DNA of 64,000 bases from Marinobacter orientalis (GCF_004792665.1 NZ_SRZX01000001.1:930001-994000); one strand, 5' to 3'; positions 27,188 to 36,428 are shown, numbered from the stretch's first letter. The notes: generated by a model not told the origin, from the sequence alone. Numbers and translations are program-made.

Positions 27188-27682
27188 ATGTCATCCAGCG
27201 CTCTTCCCTATCGCCCCCATAACCACGAGGTTTGTGTTGCACAGGCACTGGCTGAGGCCAGGTCTATCTGTCAGCAGCATAATGCCCGCCTGACACCAAC
27301 CCGCGAGCGGGTACTGGAATTGATCTGGCAATCCCACAAACCCCTTGGCGCCTATGACGTTCTCGCGGTTCTGGCAGAAGACGGCCATAACGCCGCGCCG
27401 CCAACCGTCTATCGTGCCCTCGACTTCCTTCAACAGCACGGTCTGGTGCACAGGATCGCCTCCCTCAATGCTTTTATCGGCTGCACTCATGCGGGTGAAC
27501 GTCATAACGGTATGTTCCTGATCTGCCATACCTGCGGCAATGTCCTGGAACTGACCGCGCCGGGCGTATCCAATGCAGTAACACTGGCGGCTGCGGAGCA
27601 ATCCTTCCAGCCGGATGACGTGACCATTGAGGTGGCAGGCTACTGCCCGCGCTGTGTACCGGAACCTGCCCATGACAGATGA
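27188..27682 (+). CDS. zur: Zinc uptake regulator Zur (Fur family)
   Basis: This protein of about 164 residues has the Fur-family winged helix (TPTRERVLELIWQSHKPLGAYD near residue 38, then PPTVYRALDFLQQHGLVHRI). Its dimerisation domain carries two CxxC zinc pairs, CHTC near 114 and CPRC near 156, and a CTHAGERHN regulatory-site stretch. The Zur-type spacing and the neighbouring znuCB genes make Zur a firm call. ATG 27188 is used; a GTG two codons earlier is possible. It overlaps znuC by 11 bp. Confidence 0.93.
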   Translation: MSSSALPYRPHNHEVCVAQALAEARSICQQHNARLTPTRERVLELIWQSHKPLGAYDVLAVLAEDGHNAAPPTVYRALDFLQQHGLVHRIASLNAFIGCTHAGERHNGMFLICHTCGNVLELTAPGVSNAVTLAAAEQSFQPDDVTIEVAGYCPRCVPEPAHDR

Positions 27683-28451
27683 AGCGCTGGTCGAACTGAA
27701 ACGGTTAACCGTCAGATTTGATGACCGGCCTGTGGTTGATCACGTGGATTTACGCGTCCGGCGGGGCGATATCATCACCATTATTGGTCCGAATGGCGCT
27801 GGCAAGACGACGCTCATCAAGGCGGTACTGGGCATACAACCAATCTCTGGCGGCTCCCTGAGCATGACTCCCGGGCTGACCATTGGCTACGTTCCCCAGC
27901 ATCTGACCCTTGAAAGCACACTGCCTATCAGCGTGAAACGCTTTATGCTGCTCAGCGGTCGTCCGCAAAAGCAGTGCCTTGATGCGCTGGCAAAGACCGG
28001 CATTGAGCACCTGTTCAATGCCTCGGTTCACCACCTGTCCGGTGGCGAGAAGCAGCGATTGCTGCTGGCCCGGGCACTGGCGCGAAGACCGGACCTGCTG
28101 GTGCTGGATGAACCCGCCCAGGGCGTGGATATAAACGGCCAGGCAGCACTCTATGATCTGATCCGGAGCGTGCGGGACGATCTGAACTGCGGCGTGATAA
28201 TGATCTCCCACGACCTGCACCTGGTTATGGCAGCCACCGACCGGGTTATCTGCCTTAACCAGCACGTGTGCTGCAGTGGTTACCCGGCCGATATCTCGCA
28301 CGACCCGGCCTTCATTGAAACCTTCGGACAACCGGTAGCGGAAAGCCTGGCGGTATACCATCACCACCACAATCACAGCCACGATCTCCACGGTGATGTT
28401 GTATCCGGCGAGGACGATGGCCACAGGGAGTGCTCCCATGCCCATCATTGA
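27672..28451 (+). CDS. znuC: Zinc ABC transporter ATP-binding protein ZnuC
   Basis: The 259-residue ATPase has Walker A GPNGAGKTT, signature LSGGEKQR, Walker B LLVLDEPAQG and an H-loop ISHDLHLV. The last 30 residues are exceptionally His-rich (YHHHHNHSHDLHGD, then HRECSHAHH), a metal-binding tail seen in several ZnuC proteins. It overlaps zur upstream by 11 bp and znuB downstream by 14 bp. Together with ZnuB and a periplasmic ZnuA it would import Zn2+ when zinc is scarce. Confidence 0.96.
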   Translation: MTDEALVELKRLTVRFDDRPVVDHVDLRVRRGDIITIIGPNGAGKTTLIKAVLGIQPISGGSLSMTPGLTIGYVPQHLTLESTLPISVKRFMLLSGRPQKQCLDALAKTGIEHLFNASVHHLSGGEKQRLLLARALARRPDLLVLDEPAQGVDINGQAALYDLIRSVRDDLNCGVIMISHDLHLVMAATDRVICLNQHVCCSGYPADISHDPAFIETFGQPVAESLAVYHHHHNHSHDLHGDVVSGEDDGHRECSHAHH

Positions 28452-29250
28452 TGCCGTGCTCGGGGACTTTTTCTGGCGGGCACTGATTGGCGGGCTTGGG
28501 GTAGCCCTGGTGGCCGGGCCGCTGGGCTGTTTCGTGGTGTGGCGGCGCATGGCCTACTTCGGAGATACCCTGGCCCATTCCGCGCTGCTGGGCATTGCCC
28601 TGAGTTTTCTGATCAGCGTGCCCGTCAACCTGGGTGTGATCATCACCTGCGTGGTGCTGGCCGTGGCTCTGGTTCTGTTCTCCCGCAGCAAGACTCTTGC
28701 CACCGATACCCTGCTGGGAATTCTGGCCCACAGTGCACTCGCCATTGGCCTGGTGACCCTCAGCTTCATGCCGGACATCAGGGTGGATCTGACCGGCCTG
28801 CTGTTCGGCGACCTGCTCGCCATGAGTCGCCGGGACCTGCTCTGGATCTACGGCGGTGCGGCGCTGATTCTGGGGTTACTCACCGTGCTTTGGCGTGGCC
28901 TGCTGATGAGCACCATTCACGAAGAGCTGGCGAGGGTTGAAGGTGTGCCGGTAGAACGCCTGCGGCTGGCACTGATGCTGATGTTTTCGATCGTCATCGC
29001 CGTTGCCATGAAGATTGTCGGGGTACTGCTGATCACCGCATTACTGATTATTCCCGCCGCCACCGCCCGGCGACTGGCACACAACCCCGAGCACATGGTG
29101 GGGCTGGCCATCGTATTCGGTTTTGTTGCCGTTAGCGGTGGGCTGACGCTGTCCTGGCACCTTGATACGCCCGCCGGTCCGTCGGTGGTGGTTACTGCGT
29201 TTTCAGTATTTCTGCTGATCTACGGCTCGGCCCGCCAGGCTCAGTCCTGA
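28438..29250 (+). CDS. znuB: Zinc ABC transporter permease ZnuB
   Basis: The 270-residue membrane protein has about eight hydrophobic segments and the ABC-3 family permease pattern: GCFVVWRRMAYFGDTLAHSALLG near residue 25, and ELARVEGVPVERLR near 165. The ATG at 28438 follows AGGGAG and lies inside the end of znuC. The stop overlaps the end of the convergent CDGSH gene. No znuA gene follows or precedes this block in the window. Confidence 0.95.
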   Translation: MPIIDAVLGDFFWRALIGGLGVALVAGPLGCFVVWRRMAYFGDTLAHSALLGIALSFLISVPVNLGVIITCVVLAVALVLFSRSKTLATDTLLGILAHSALAIGLVTLSFMPDIRVDLTGLLFGDLLAMSRRDLLWIYGGAALILGLLTVLWRGLLMSTIHEELARVEGVPVERLRLALMLMFSIVIAVAMKIVGVLLITALLIIPAATARRLAHNPEHMVGLAIVFGFVAVSGGLTLSWHLDTPAGPSVVVTAFSVFLLIYGSARQAQS

Positions 29251-29495
29251 CTGAGGGTCTTATGGGTGCCATCACACAGCGGTGGTGTTCCGGTGTGTTT
29301 GCAGCCACAGAATGTCACCTTTTCTTCCTTCTCGGCGGTGTATTTCACCGGCGTAAAGCCGGTCCCCTTGTGGGAGCCGTCGCAGAAAGGCTGACTCTCG
29401 CTACGGCCACAGGCGCACCACAAATAGTTCGTGCCGGCCTCCACTAAAACGGAATAGGGCGTGGTACTGGCTACTACTGGTTTCTCATCAGTCAT
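29241..29495 (-). CDS. Dual CDGSH iron-sulfur domain protein
   Basis: The 84-residue protein contains two CDGSH motifs in tandem: C-A-C ... CDGSH at about residues 27-42, and C-G-C ... CDGTH at about 62-77. Each provides three Cys and one His for a redox-active 2Fe-2S cluster, as in mitoNEET-type proteins. Bacterial two-motif forms of this size are known; their role in redox or Fe-S handling is not well defined. The ATG at 29495 is used rather than the 16-residue upstream extension, which has no family support. It converges with znuB, overlapping it by 10 bp. Confidence 0.92.
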   Translation of the reverse strand: MTDEKPVVASTTPYSVLVEAGTNYLWCACGRSESQPFCDGSHKGTGFTPVKYTAEKEEKVTFCGCKHTGTPPLCDGTHKTLSQD

Positions 29496-29673
29496 CGGAT
29501 AATCCCTGGTTATTTTTTCGACATTCCTGGGCAGTATAGTCAATGTACTGAGTGTTGCCGCGTTCCTGGCCTGCTTTTCTGGTGCAGGCTGGCATTGGGA
29601 GGGGCCTTGCCAGACACGCTACAAGCCCGTGCGGACCGCTACCAGGAAAGATCGCGTTATCCGTAAGCTGCGA
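29496..29673. other. Intergenic stretch before palindromic element A
   Basis: No gene is visible here. It contains a 6-bp hairpin (GCCTGC / GCAGGC, 29569-29589). It also has a stretch near 29606-29635 (CCAGACACGCT then CCGCT) that loosely resembles a decayed core of the palindromic family in plus orientation. The promoter of the minus-strand CDGSH gene must lie at its left end. Confidence 0.35.
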
Positions 29674-29784
29674 GCATCGGTGCGGGGCACCTGTGCCAAA
29701 CCGTGGAGCGCCAGGGATGGCGCGACCGAGCCCTACAGGGACGTATTTACGGGCGTGTTTGGAACAGGTGCCCTGCACCGATGC
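29674..29784 (-). repeat. Variable-arm palindromic element, copy A
   Basis: Inverted 28-bp arms (29674-29701 and 29757-29784, 26 of 28 paired) enclose a 55-bp core. On the minus strand the core reads ACGCCCGTAAATACGTCCCT, then GCGCCATCCCTGGCG. It matches the cores at 45520-45580, 36457-36513 and 55531-55587, but its arms are unrelated to theirs. Confidence 0.85.
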
Positions 29785-29831
29785 CTCCCCCAGGCCCAAA
29801 GGCCAGAATCCAATAAAACCCACCCGCGTTA

Positions 29832-30926
29832 TCAGCGCTTCCCATCAAGTGGCCGCAACACGTCTTTCAGGCGGCCGGACTCCACCAGTTCCATGAACTC
29901 GTCGCCGAGGCGGTCACTCTCCGCAATGGCCTTGCGCCAGGCACGCTCACGGCCGGCGTCGTCACCAAGGTAGTGTTCGAAATCCTTGCGGTCCGGCAGC
30001 TTTTTGTCGGGGAGCGTCTCCAGATATTGGGGAGACGGCGACACCAGCAGCACGTCCTGCAGCCGGGTGGCATCACCCCGGCGCCAGGGCAGGGTCTTGT
30101 CGAACCAGCCGGGAACGACCTTATCGGTGAAGTGGGGATAGAGAATCACGCCAGGCTGTTTGTAGGGCAGATCCAGGTGATAGTCCAGCAGGCCACCGTC
30201 GCGGTAGAGTCCATCCGGTGCGCCGGGGATGTTGCGAACGCCGGACATCACCATGGGAATGGACGCCGAAGCCAGCAGCGCCGGCATCAGGTTGTCGCGG
30301 CTCAGGGCTATTTCATGGCTGGGGAAGTCCACCAGTTTGCCCAGGGGGGCTTTCTGCCGGGCGTCGTGGATGATGGCGCGCTCCATAAAGCGGCCCAGGT
30401 GGCGGCGACTGACCATATTGGCGCTGATGGTGTTCATCAGCGCCAGGCCGAGGCGGCCCCTGGTATCGTGCTCCAGCATGCCGCGGCTGCGGACCACGAC
30501 AATATTCAGGCGATACCAGGGATGATTGAGGATGTGCTCCTCACAGCCGGCCAGTAATTCTTCCAGGAACAGCACACTCTTGCGGCTGACTTCAGCCATG
30601 CTGACACCCTTGGCGAAACGCTGATCGGTGTAAAGATCTGCCAGCCGGGCCAGTTGTGCCCCGGGATCGTCCGTTGACGCTACCGCTGCAAACCGCCAGC
30701 TTCCGATCGAAGAGCCAATAAGCGAACGCACCTGTGGCTTCTGCGGCAGAAAGTCGCCGAATATTGCCTTGTCGAGGCCGGAAATACCCAGCGCCTTGGG
30801 GCCACCCGCCGCTCCGGGCACAACATGCACATCGGCTGCAGTAAAAGGTTGCTTCTGCAACCGCGCCAGGGCGCGGTTGCCGGCGCGAATGGTCAGCGCA
30901 GGCGGACGGGTGTGGACAGCGGTCAT
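29832..30926 (-). CDS. Patatin-like phospholipase family protein
   Basis: The 364-residue protein has a patatin-type Ser-Asp dyad: an anion hole GAAGGPKALG near residue 38, the nucleophile elbow GSSIGSW near 70, and the DGG motif in YRDGGLLDYH near 245. It should be a lipid acyl hydrolase, probably cytoplasmic because no signal peptide is present. The ATG at 30926 has AAGGAG upstream; a 22-codon upstream extension is less likely. The substrate is unknown. It is separated by 99 bp from the hydrolase gene upstream on the same strand, so they may be co-expressed. Confidence 0.85.
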   Translation of the reverse strand: MTAVHTRPPALTIRAGNRALARLQKQPFTAADVHVVPGAAGGPKALGISGLDKAIFGDFLPQKPQVRSLIGSSIGSWRFAAVASTDDPGAQLARLADLYTDQRFAKGVSMAEVSRKSVLFLEELLAGCEEHILNHPWYRLNIVVVRSRGMLEHDTRGRLGLALMNTISANMVSRRHLGRFMERAIIHDARQKAPLGKLVDFPSHEIALSRDNLMPALLASASIPMVMSGVRNIPGAPDGLYRDGGLLDYHLDLPYKQPGVILYPHFTDKVVPGWFDKTLPWRRGDATRLQDVLLVSPSPQYLETLPDKKLPDRKDFEHYLGDDAGRERAWRKAIAESDRLGDEFMELVESGRLKDVLRPLDGKR

Positions 30927-31025
30927 AGCGGCTCCTTGATCAGAGCCAGCGAGTTTATCTAACTGCAGGCCGGGCAGCCATAGGCGCAGCATCCCGATTG
31001 ACGCCAGCGCCAGTGTTGCGCCTGG

Positions 31026-31943
31026 CTACTTCGTTTGCCGGCAAAAATCCCGCCAGGCCCGATAAACCTCTGCTGCACTCTCGAAATGCGGGTAGTGGCC
31101 GACATTGCGCAGACCGACTACGTCGGCATCGGATATGAGCTCACGATAACGCCTGGCCATTGCGGCTCCGGAAACGGGGTCCGCCACACCGGAGATCAAT
31201 CTCATCGGCTGCTTCGCATTCTGCAGCGCGCCCACCCAGCGATGGCGGTGACAGCGGCGTTCTTCCATGAAATGAATCAGGTTGTGCAGGATGCCACGGC
31301 CATTGTTGTAGGTCAGCAGATACCAGAAATCATCCATGTCCTCCTGGCCGGGCGCGTTATCGGGCGCGAACAGACGCCGGAAACTCCGCTCGAACACACC
31401 GCGGGTCAGACCCCGGCTGATCAGCCCTCCCAATGGACTACCCAGCAGCTTCTGTATCAGCAGGGGGTTGTGTACCTCCGGGAAAAGCGCCCCGTTGAGA
31501 AAGCCGACGCGGGTGATGGCAAATGGCAATACCCCTTCCTGGTCACGAGCCAACAGTTCCTGGGCCACACTGCATCCGTAATCGTGGGCTAACAGGCTGA
31601 CATTTTTTAGGCCAAGGCCCGCAAGCCACCCCTCGATCATATCTGCCTGGTCTTCAATACTGTAATCATACAGTGCCGGCTTGTCAGAGAAGCCAAAGCC
31701 CAGCATATCCAGGGTCAGCAGCGAATGATGCTGCACCAGCATTGGCCACAGCCGGCTCCAGTCCCAACTGGCGGTAGGAAAGCCATGAAGCAGCACCACA
31801 GTATCGCCCTGCCCGGCCATGCGACTGAAAATGGCGTGCCCCCCGTAGGAAAACCATTTACCCTTCTGCTGCCAGCCTTCCAGCGTCCCTTTCATTGCGC
31901 CCTGAGCTGTCAGGCCCTGCGCTCCTGGTATCACCTGTTCCAT
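31026..31943 (-). CDS. Alpha/beta hydrolase with Asp nucleophile, epoxide hydrolase-like
   Basis: The 305-residue alpha/beta hydrolase shows an HGFP oxyanion segment near residue 53. Its nucleophile elbow is LAHDYGCSVA near 115, so the nucleophile is Asp rather than Ser, as in epoxide hydrolases and haloalkane dehalogenases. The acid is probably in GVADPVSG and the His is in GHYPHFE near 285. HGFP rather than HGNP favours the epoxide hydrolase side. No signal peptide is seen. Actual substrate unknown. Confidence 0.82.
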   Translation of the reverse strand: MEQVIPGAQGLTAQGAMKGTLEGWQQKGKWFSYGGHAIFSRMAGQGDTVVLLHGFPTASWDWSRLWPMLVQHHSLLTLDMLGFGFSDKPALYDYSIEDQADMIEGWLAGLGLKNVSLLAHDYGCSVAQELLARDQEGVLPFAITRVGFLNGALFPEVHNPLLIQKLLGSPLGGLISRGLTRGVFERSFRRLFAPDNAPGQEDMDDFWYLLTYNNGRGILHNLIHFMEERRCHRHRWVGALQNAKQPMRLISGVADPVSGAAMARRYRELISDADVVGLRNVGHYPHFESAAEVYRAWRDFCRQTK

Positions 31944-32139
31944 TCCGGTTCCCTGAAACCTGCCCGAGAATGGAACTCTAAATCAAACGGGCCGGGGCCG
32001 CCATATCCGGACAGGCATTTTGCCAAACAGGGGGCTGCCGGGGGTGGTCTTATTAAACCGGATAGTCGTAGATCTGGAGGACACTGGCAAATTCCCTTAA
32101 GCTTTCGCCTTTGAACCGACACCAACACCGGAAGCCTCT

Positions 32140-32706
32140 ATGACCAACAAGCTTGACGACCTGGCCAGCCATTTCCAGCACATTATCGCCGGCCTGGGCG
32201 AAGATCCTGGCCGCGAGGGCCTGCAGAACACTCCTCTGCGGGCAGCGAAGGCCATGCAGTTTCTCACCCAGGGGTACCGACAGAGTCTCGATGTCCTGGT
32301 TAACGATGCCGTTTTCGAGTCCTCCATGGATGAAATGGTTGTGGTTCAGGACATTGAGCTTTACAGCATGTGTGAGCATCACATGCTGCCGTTTATCGGC
32401 AAATGCCATATTGCCTACCTGCCTCAGGGCAAGGTATTGGGGCTGTCCAAGTTTGCACGCATTGTTGACATGTATGCGCGCCGGCTGCAGATCCAGGAAA
32501 ATCTCACCCGTGAAATTGCCGAGGCCGTCGAAATGGTCACCGGAGCCAAGGGTGTCGCTGTGGTTATTGAAGCCCAGCACATGTGCATGATGATGCGCGG
32601 CGTTGAAAAGCAGAACTCACGTATGAAGACCTCAGTGATGTTGGGCCAGTTCAGGAAATCCCAGGCCACACGGACTGAATTCCTGACACTGATTCGGGAT
32701 CGCTGA
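32140..32706 (+). CDS. folE: GTP cyclohydrolase I
   Basis: The 188-residue enzyme converts GTP to 7,8-dihydroneopterin triphosphate. Zn ligands and active site are in [14 protein letters not shown] near residue 75 and in [10 protein letters not shown] near 145; the [20 protein letters not shown] helix is intact. It is a short, type IA FolE. Together with the following folX it points to reduced pterin (tetrahydromonapterin) rather than only folate synthesis. The gene starts a plus-strand cluster, divergent from the hydrolase gene, with a 196-bp gap. Confidence 0.96.
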   Translation: MTNKLDDLASHFQHIIAGLGEDPGREGLQNTPLRAAKAMQFLTQGYRQSLDVLVNDAVFESSMDEMVVVQDIELYSMCEHHMLPFIGKCHIAYLPQGKVLGLSKFARIVDMYARRLQIQENLTREIAEAVEMVTGAKGVAVVIEAQHMCMMMRGVEKQNSRMKTSVMLGQFRKSQATRTEFLTLIRDR

Positions 32707-32732
32707 ATATCCATCGATAACCTGGAGACCAG

Positions 32733-33113
32733 ATGACTGCCGTGACCGGAAACCACCAAGCCACCGTGCGCATAAAGGATCTGCTGCTACGCGCGTATAT
32801 CGGCATCAAGGAAGAGGAAATCAGCAACCAGCAGGACGTGCTGATCAATGTCCGGCTGACCTACAATGCGGCGGACGCCATCAACCAGAACGATATCCGT
32901 GTGGCACTGAACTATCGCACGATCACCAAACAGATCATCAGCCATGTAGAAGGCAACCGTTTTGCCCTTCTGGAGCGGCTGACCCACGAAGTGCTCTGCA
33001 TTGTTATGGAGCATCAGGCGGTCAGCTGGGCCGAGGTGGAAATCGACAAGCCCCATGCGTTACGCTATGCGGAATCGGTGTCTGTCCGCCTTGAGGCACA
33101 CCGGGCCACCTGA
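32733..33113 (+). CDS. folX: Dihydroneopterin triphosphate 2'-epimerase
   Basis: The 126-residue protein is a FolB/FolX-type tunnelling-fold enzyme. It matches E. coli FolX very closely: [40 protein letters not shown] and [17 protein letters not shown]. FolX epimerises dihydroneopterin triphosphate to dihydromonapterin triphosphate. Placement 26 bp behind folE couples substrate production and use. The missing step, a FolM-type dihydromonapterin reductase, is not in the window. Confidence 0.94.
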   Translation: MTAVTGNHQATVRIKDLLLRAYIGIKEEEISNQQDVLINVRLTYNAADAINQNDIRVALNYRTITKQIISHVEGNRFALLERLTHEVLCIVMEHQAVSWAEVEIDKPHALRYAESVSVRLEAHRAT

Positions 33114-33129
33114 CAAACCGGTAACCCGC

Positions 33130-33588
33130 ATGTCCCGTAACAATCCCGAACAGCTACGCAGAATACTCGAAACCGTCCGCACTATTGCCCTGGTTGGTGC
33201 CAGCGACAAGTCCAGCCGCCCCAGCCATGAAGTGATGGCCTATCTGCAGGGGCGCGGGTACCGGGTGATACCGGTAAATCCCAGACTGGCAGGCAAGACG
33301 GTTCTCGGTGAAACCGTCTGGCCGGACCTCGCTTCTGTCACTACTCCCGTCGATATGGCAGATCTTTTTCTGGCCCCTGACCGCACCGACCCCGTCATAG
33401 ACGACGCCATCAAACAGCAAATACCGGTTATCTGGATGCAGCTCGGGGTCATTAATGCAGAGGGTGCACTGCGGGCGGAAGAGGCAGGCATCACTGTTGT
33501 CATGGACAAATGCCCCAAGCAGGAAATTCCACGCCTTGGCATACCCCCTGTGACACAAACCGCAACGTCCCCTCGCGAAGGCCGGTAG
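33130..33588 (+). CDS. CoA-binding domain protein, YccU-like
   Basis: This 152-residue Rossmann-type protein has an ALVGASDKSSRPSHEVMAYL nucleotide-binding start (residues 19-38), a GYRVIPVNPR strand near 44, and a VVMDKCPKQE segment near 125. That is the layout of the single-domain CoA-binding proteins such as YccU. The function is unassigned. It follows folX by 16 bp and is probably in the same operon. The low-complexity C-terminal tail is likely disordered. Confidence 0.88.
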   Translation: MSRNNPEQLRRILETVRTIALVGASDKSSRPSHEVMAYLQGRGYRVIPVNPRLAGKTVLGETVWPDLASVTTPVDMADLFLAPDRTDPVIDDAIKQQIPVIWMQLGVINAEGALRAEEAGITVVMDKCPKQEIPRLGIPPVTQTATSPREGR

Positions 33589-33701
33589 TCCGCTCTCAGG
33601 CATGGATTCAACAATCGGTAACAGAACATCGCGTTTATCCCTCATAATCGGGGGAATCCGGCCGATATCCTGTTCAGTGAGTTCACCAACCGGAGCACTT
33701 T

Positions 33702-35963
33702 GTGGATAAACCTGCGTCAGCGCTATCCCTGTTTGTCAGGGGCTTGCTGAATCCGGTATTTCCAGCGCTGATTCTCCTGGTGTTCCTGGGTATCGCCCTG
33801 GTTCTGCAATACGGCATTGAAAGGCAGGATAACGCCCAGATCCAGTCCAATCTGGACAACGAGGCCCTCTCCATGGCCAAGCGCCTGGAGCGGGAATTTC
33901 TGGTTCATGCCGCGGCCATTCGGCGAATGGCGAAACGCCAGGAAGCCGCCCCGGACCTATCCCGGGAAGTATGGGCGCAGGACGCCCAGAACTACCTGGC
34001 CGATTTTGGTGTCTACCAGGCGATCGGATGGATTGACGAGAACTTCATAATCCGCTGGATAAAGCCCTACCAGGGCAACGAAGAGGCCATTGGCAACAGC
34101 GTCGCTTTCTCACCGGAGCGCCGGCAGGCTCTGGAAACAGCCAGGGCTACCGGCAACCTCGACATTTCCGGCGTTATTGACCTGAAACAGGGTGGCAAAG
34201 GGCTGGTTATCTACGCACCAATACTCTCCGGTGTCACCGACAACGGTTTCATTGCCGGCGTCTTCAGAATGGAAACACTTGCCCGAGAACTGTTTTCCCG
34301 GCGAGCACTGGAGTCCTTCCGCATTGATATACTGGACGATGGTAGCCCCACGTATGCCTTGAATCCCTCGGTGGCCACGGATCCCTCCTTCTCCAGCAGT
34401 GTCCGCGTCGAATTACCGACCCTGGACTGGACCCTGAAGGTTACCCCCTCTGTTTCCTGGGTGGGAGATCAGCGTAACAACTGGCCCTTGGTGACCTTCG
34501 TTGTCATGTTGTGCATGGGACTGTTGGTCAGTCTCACAACCTTGCTGGTGCAGCAGATTCTCAAACGCAATCAGGTGTTACTGAAAACGCGGCGCGAGCT
34601 GGATGCAGAAATCGGTCAGCGCCAGGCGGTACAGCAGGACCTGGTAAGGCTTGAAACCACTGACACACTGACCGGGCTGGCCAACCGCCGCTTTTTCATG
34701 GAAGACCTGGCCCATACCATGAGTATTGCCGACCGGCAGCTGCGGCAGTTAGCACTGGTGATGATCGACCTCGACCGCTTTCAGATGCTCAACGACTCGC
34801 TCGGTCACCAGTTCGGGGACGAACTGCTGATCAGGGTGTCCGAACGCCTGAACGCTCTCAGCGATGAAAGGATCATGGTCGCTTACTCTGGCGGCGACGA
34901 ATTCATGATCCGCCAACAGCACGTGGAAGACATTGACGACATCATCAATCTGCTGGGCCAGATCAAGCATTGCTTTGAAGCGCCTTTTAATGTCCAGGGC
35001 GAAAAGCACGGCATCACCGCTACCATGGGCGTAGCAGTGTATCCCCAGAGCGGTCTCGACGCCGATACCCTGATGCGTAATGCGGACGTGGCGCTGTACC
35101 GGGCCAAAGAACAGGGCCGTAACACCTATCAGTTCTATACCGAGGGCATGCAGAACCGGGAAGTCATGCGCCTGGAGCTGGACAAAGATCTGGACAATGC
35201 CCTCGCTGAGGAAGAATTTGTGCTCTATTTCCAGCCCCAGCTGGATCTCAATGACTCATCGATCAACAGCGTGGAAGCTCTGATCCGCTGGCAGCATCCC
35301 CGCCGCGGCCTTCTGCCACCGGTGGACTTCATTCCCCTGGCGGAGGAAAGCGGACGCATTACCGATATCGGCCGCTGGGTTGTCATGGCGGCCTGCCGGC
35401 AGCTGGCAAAATGGCAGAACAGTCCGTTTTCCAACCTGCGTATTGCAGTAAACCTGTCAGGCCGCGAGCTGGACGACGAAAGTATTGTCGACCACATCCA
35501 GAATACGCTGGAATCTCACGGTGTTCCCGCAGACCGGCTGGAAGTGGAGCTGACAGAAGAGATTTTCATCCAGAACATCGAGCACAACCTCAACCAGCTC
35601 TCAAAGCTCCATAAGTTGGGTGTGCACCTGGCCATCGATGACTTCGGCGTTGGTTATTCCTCATTGGGTTACCTGCGGGATTTCCCGGTGGACCTGCTTA
35701 AAATCGACCGTTCCTTCATTACCGATGTCACCGAGCGCCATGACAATGCTGTCATTACCCGGGCAGTGATCAATCTCGCCCATAACCTGGGAATCCAGGT
35801 GGTGGCCGAAGGCGTGGAAACCCGGGAACAACTGAACTTCCTGAAAGATCACCGCTGCGATCTGATCCAGGGCTATCTGATCAGCCGACCGATTCCCGCC
35901 GACGAACTGGAGAAGGCGCTGGGCGCCGGTTTGCTGAATCTGGATACGCCGGTTGGTAGCTGA
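33702..35963 (+). CDS. CHASE-GGDEF-EAL membrane protein (c-di-GMP turnover)
   Basis: The 753-residue protein has a transmembrane helix at about 14-36, a periplasmic CHASE-type sensor (about 50-250, with NLDISGVIDLKQGGKGLVIY), and a second helix near 268-290. A GGDEF domain follows with an intact SGGDEF near 401, then an EAL domain with intact EAL near 525. The catalytic set NLSGRE, ELTEE, IDDFGVGYSS, KIDRSF and AEGVET is complete. Both c-di-GMP synthesis and hydrolysis are therefore possible; no RxxD I-site is obvious before GGDEF. The GTG start has GGAG 6-7 bases upstream. Confidence 0.93.
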   Translation: MDKPASALSLFVRGLLNPVFPALILLVFLGIALVLQYGIERQDNAQIQSNLDNEALSMAKRLEREFLVHAAAIRRMAKRQEAAPDLSREVWAQDAQNYLADFGVYQAIGWIDENFIIRWIKPYQGNEEAIGNSVAFSPERRQALETARATGNLDISGVIDLKQGGKGLVIYAPILSGVTDNGFIAGVFRMETLARELFSRRALESFRIDILDDGSPTYALNPSVATDPSFSSSVRVELPTLDWTLKVTPSVSWVGDQRNNWPLVTFVVMLCMGLLVSLTTLLVQQILKRNQVLLKTRRELDAEIGQRQAVQQDLVRLETTDTLTGLANRRFFMEDLAHTMSIADRQLRQLALVMIDLDRFQMLNDSLGHQFGDELLIRVSERLNALSDERIMVAYSGGDEFMIRQQHVEDIDDIINLLGQIKHCFEAPFNVQGEKHGITATMGVAVYPQSGLDADTLMRNADVALYRAKEQGRNTYQFYTEGMQNREVMRLELDKDLDNALAEEEFVLYFQPQLDLNDSSINSVEALIRWQHPRRGLLPPVDFIPLAEESGRITDIGRWVVMAACRQLAKWQNSPFSNLRIAVNLSGRELDDESIVDHIQNTLESHGVPADRLEVELTEEIFIQNIEHNLNQLSKLHKLGVHLAIDDFGVGYSSLGYLRDFPVDLLKIDRSFITDVTERHDNAVITRAVINLAHNLGIQVVAEGVETREQLNFLKDHRCDLIQGYLISRPIPADELEKALGAGLLNLDTPVGS

Positions 35964-36022
35964 TTGAAATGGGGGCTTTGAATCACCACTATTAGGGGTA
36001 TCAGTTTTCAAGGTACCGGCTT

Positions 36023-36343
36023 ATGAGTGCAAAATATCTGACCAGGGAACAGGAAGACCGCTTGCGGCGATGGGAAACCTGGAACAAGCGTTATTTTATT
36101 TTCGCGTTCTTCGCGCTGATTATAATTCTGGTTTTCAGCAGCCAGCTTGGTCTTTCCAGCGACGACAGCTGGGGCCCGCTGGGGATTCTCATTGCGGTAT
36201 TGATCACTCCTATCATCGTCCTGCAATTGCGTCTGGAATGTCCTGCCTGTGGCCAGAAAATCGGCTGGCAGGCCAAGCTGATGGCCCCGGACCAGTGCAA
36301 GGCCTGTGGCACGTTCCTGCGCTCAAAAGACTCCTCTTCCTGA
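36023..36343 (+). CDS. Small membrane protein with C-terminal zinc-ribbon-like motif
   Basis: The 106-residue protein begins with a charged helix (residues 5-22), has two hydrophobic segments (about 25-42 and 52-70), and ends with CPAC ... CKAC, two CxxC pairs spaced 17 residues apart that look like a small zinc ribbon. I do not recognise a family. The stop is followed at once by a palindrome with a short T-run that also looks like a MerR-family operator. Confidence 0.7.
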   Translation: MSAKYLTREQEDRLRRWETWNKRYFIFAFFALIIILVFSSQLGLSSDDSWGPLGILIAVLITPIIVLQLRLECPACGQKIGWQAKLMAPDQCKACGTFLRSKDSSS

Positions 36344-36351
36344 AAAAACCT

Positions 36352-36383
36352 TTGACCTGTGAGTAGCTCACAGGTTTTAGTCT
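36352..36383 (+). promoter_or_regulatory. MerR-family operator/promoter of the merR-copA operon
   Basis: TTGACC (36352-36357) and TAGTCT (36378-36383) are 20 bp apart, the over-long spacer typical of MerR-activated promoters. The spacer is filled by a perfect palindrome, ACCTGTGAG-TAG-CTCACAGGT (36355-36375). The same palindrome plus TTTT could also serve as terminator for the gene ending at 36343. The start codon of merR is about 190 bp away because a palindromic element lies between. Confidence 0.7.
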
Positions 36384-36428
36384 ATCCTTGGTGCAATGGC
36401 GGGTGGCATCCGAAGTGGAGTGCCATCC

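Noticed and set aside
29674..29784. Palindromic elements as ordinary Rho-independent terminators
   Set aside because: The loops are 55-61 nt and no T-run follows the right arms, so they do not fit the terminator model, though they could still affect transcripts.
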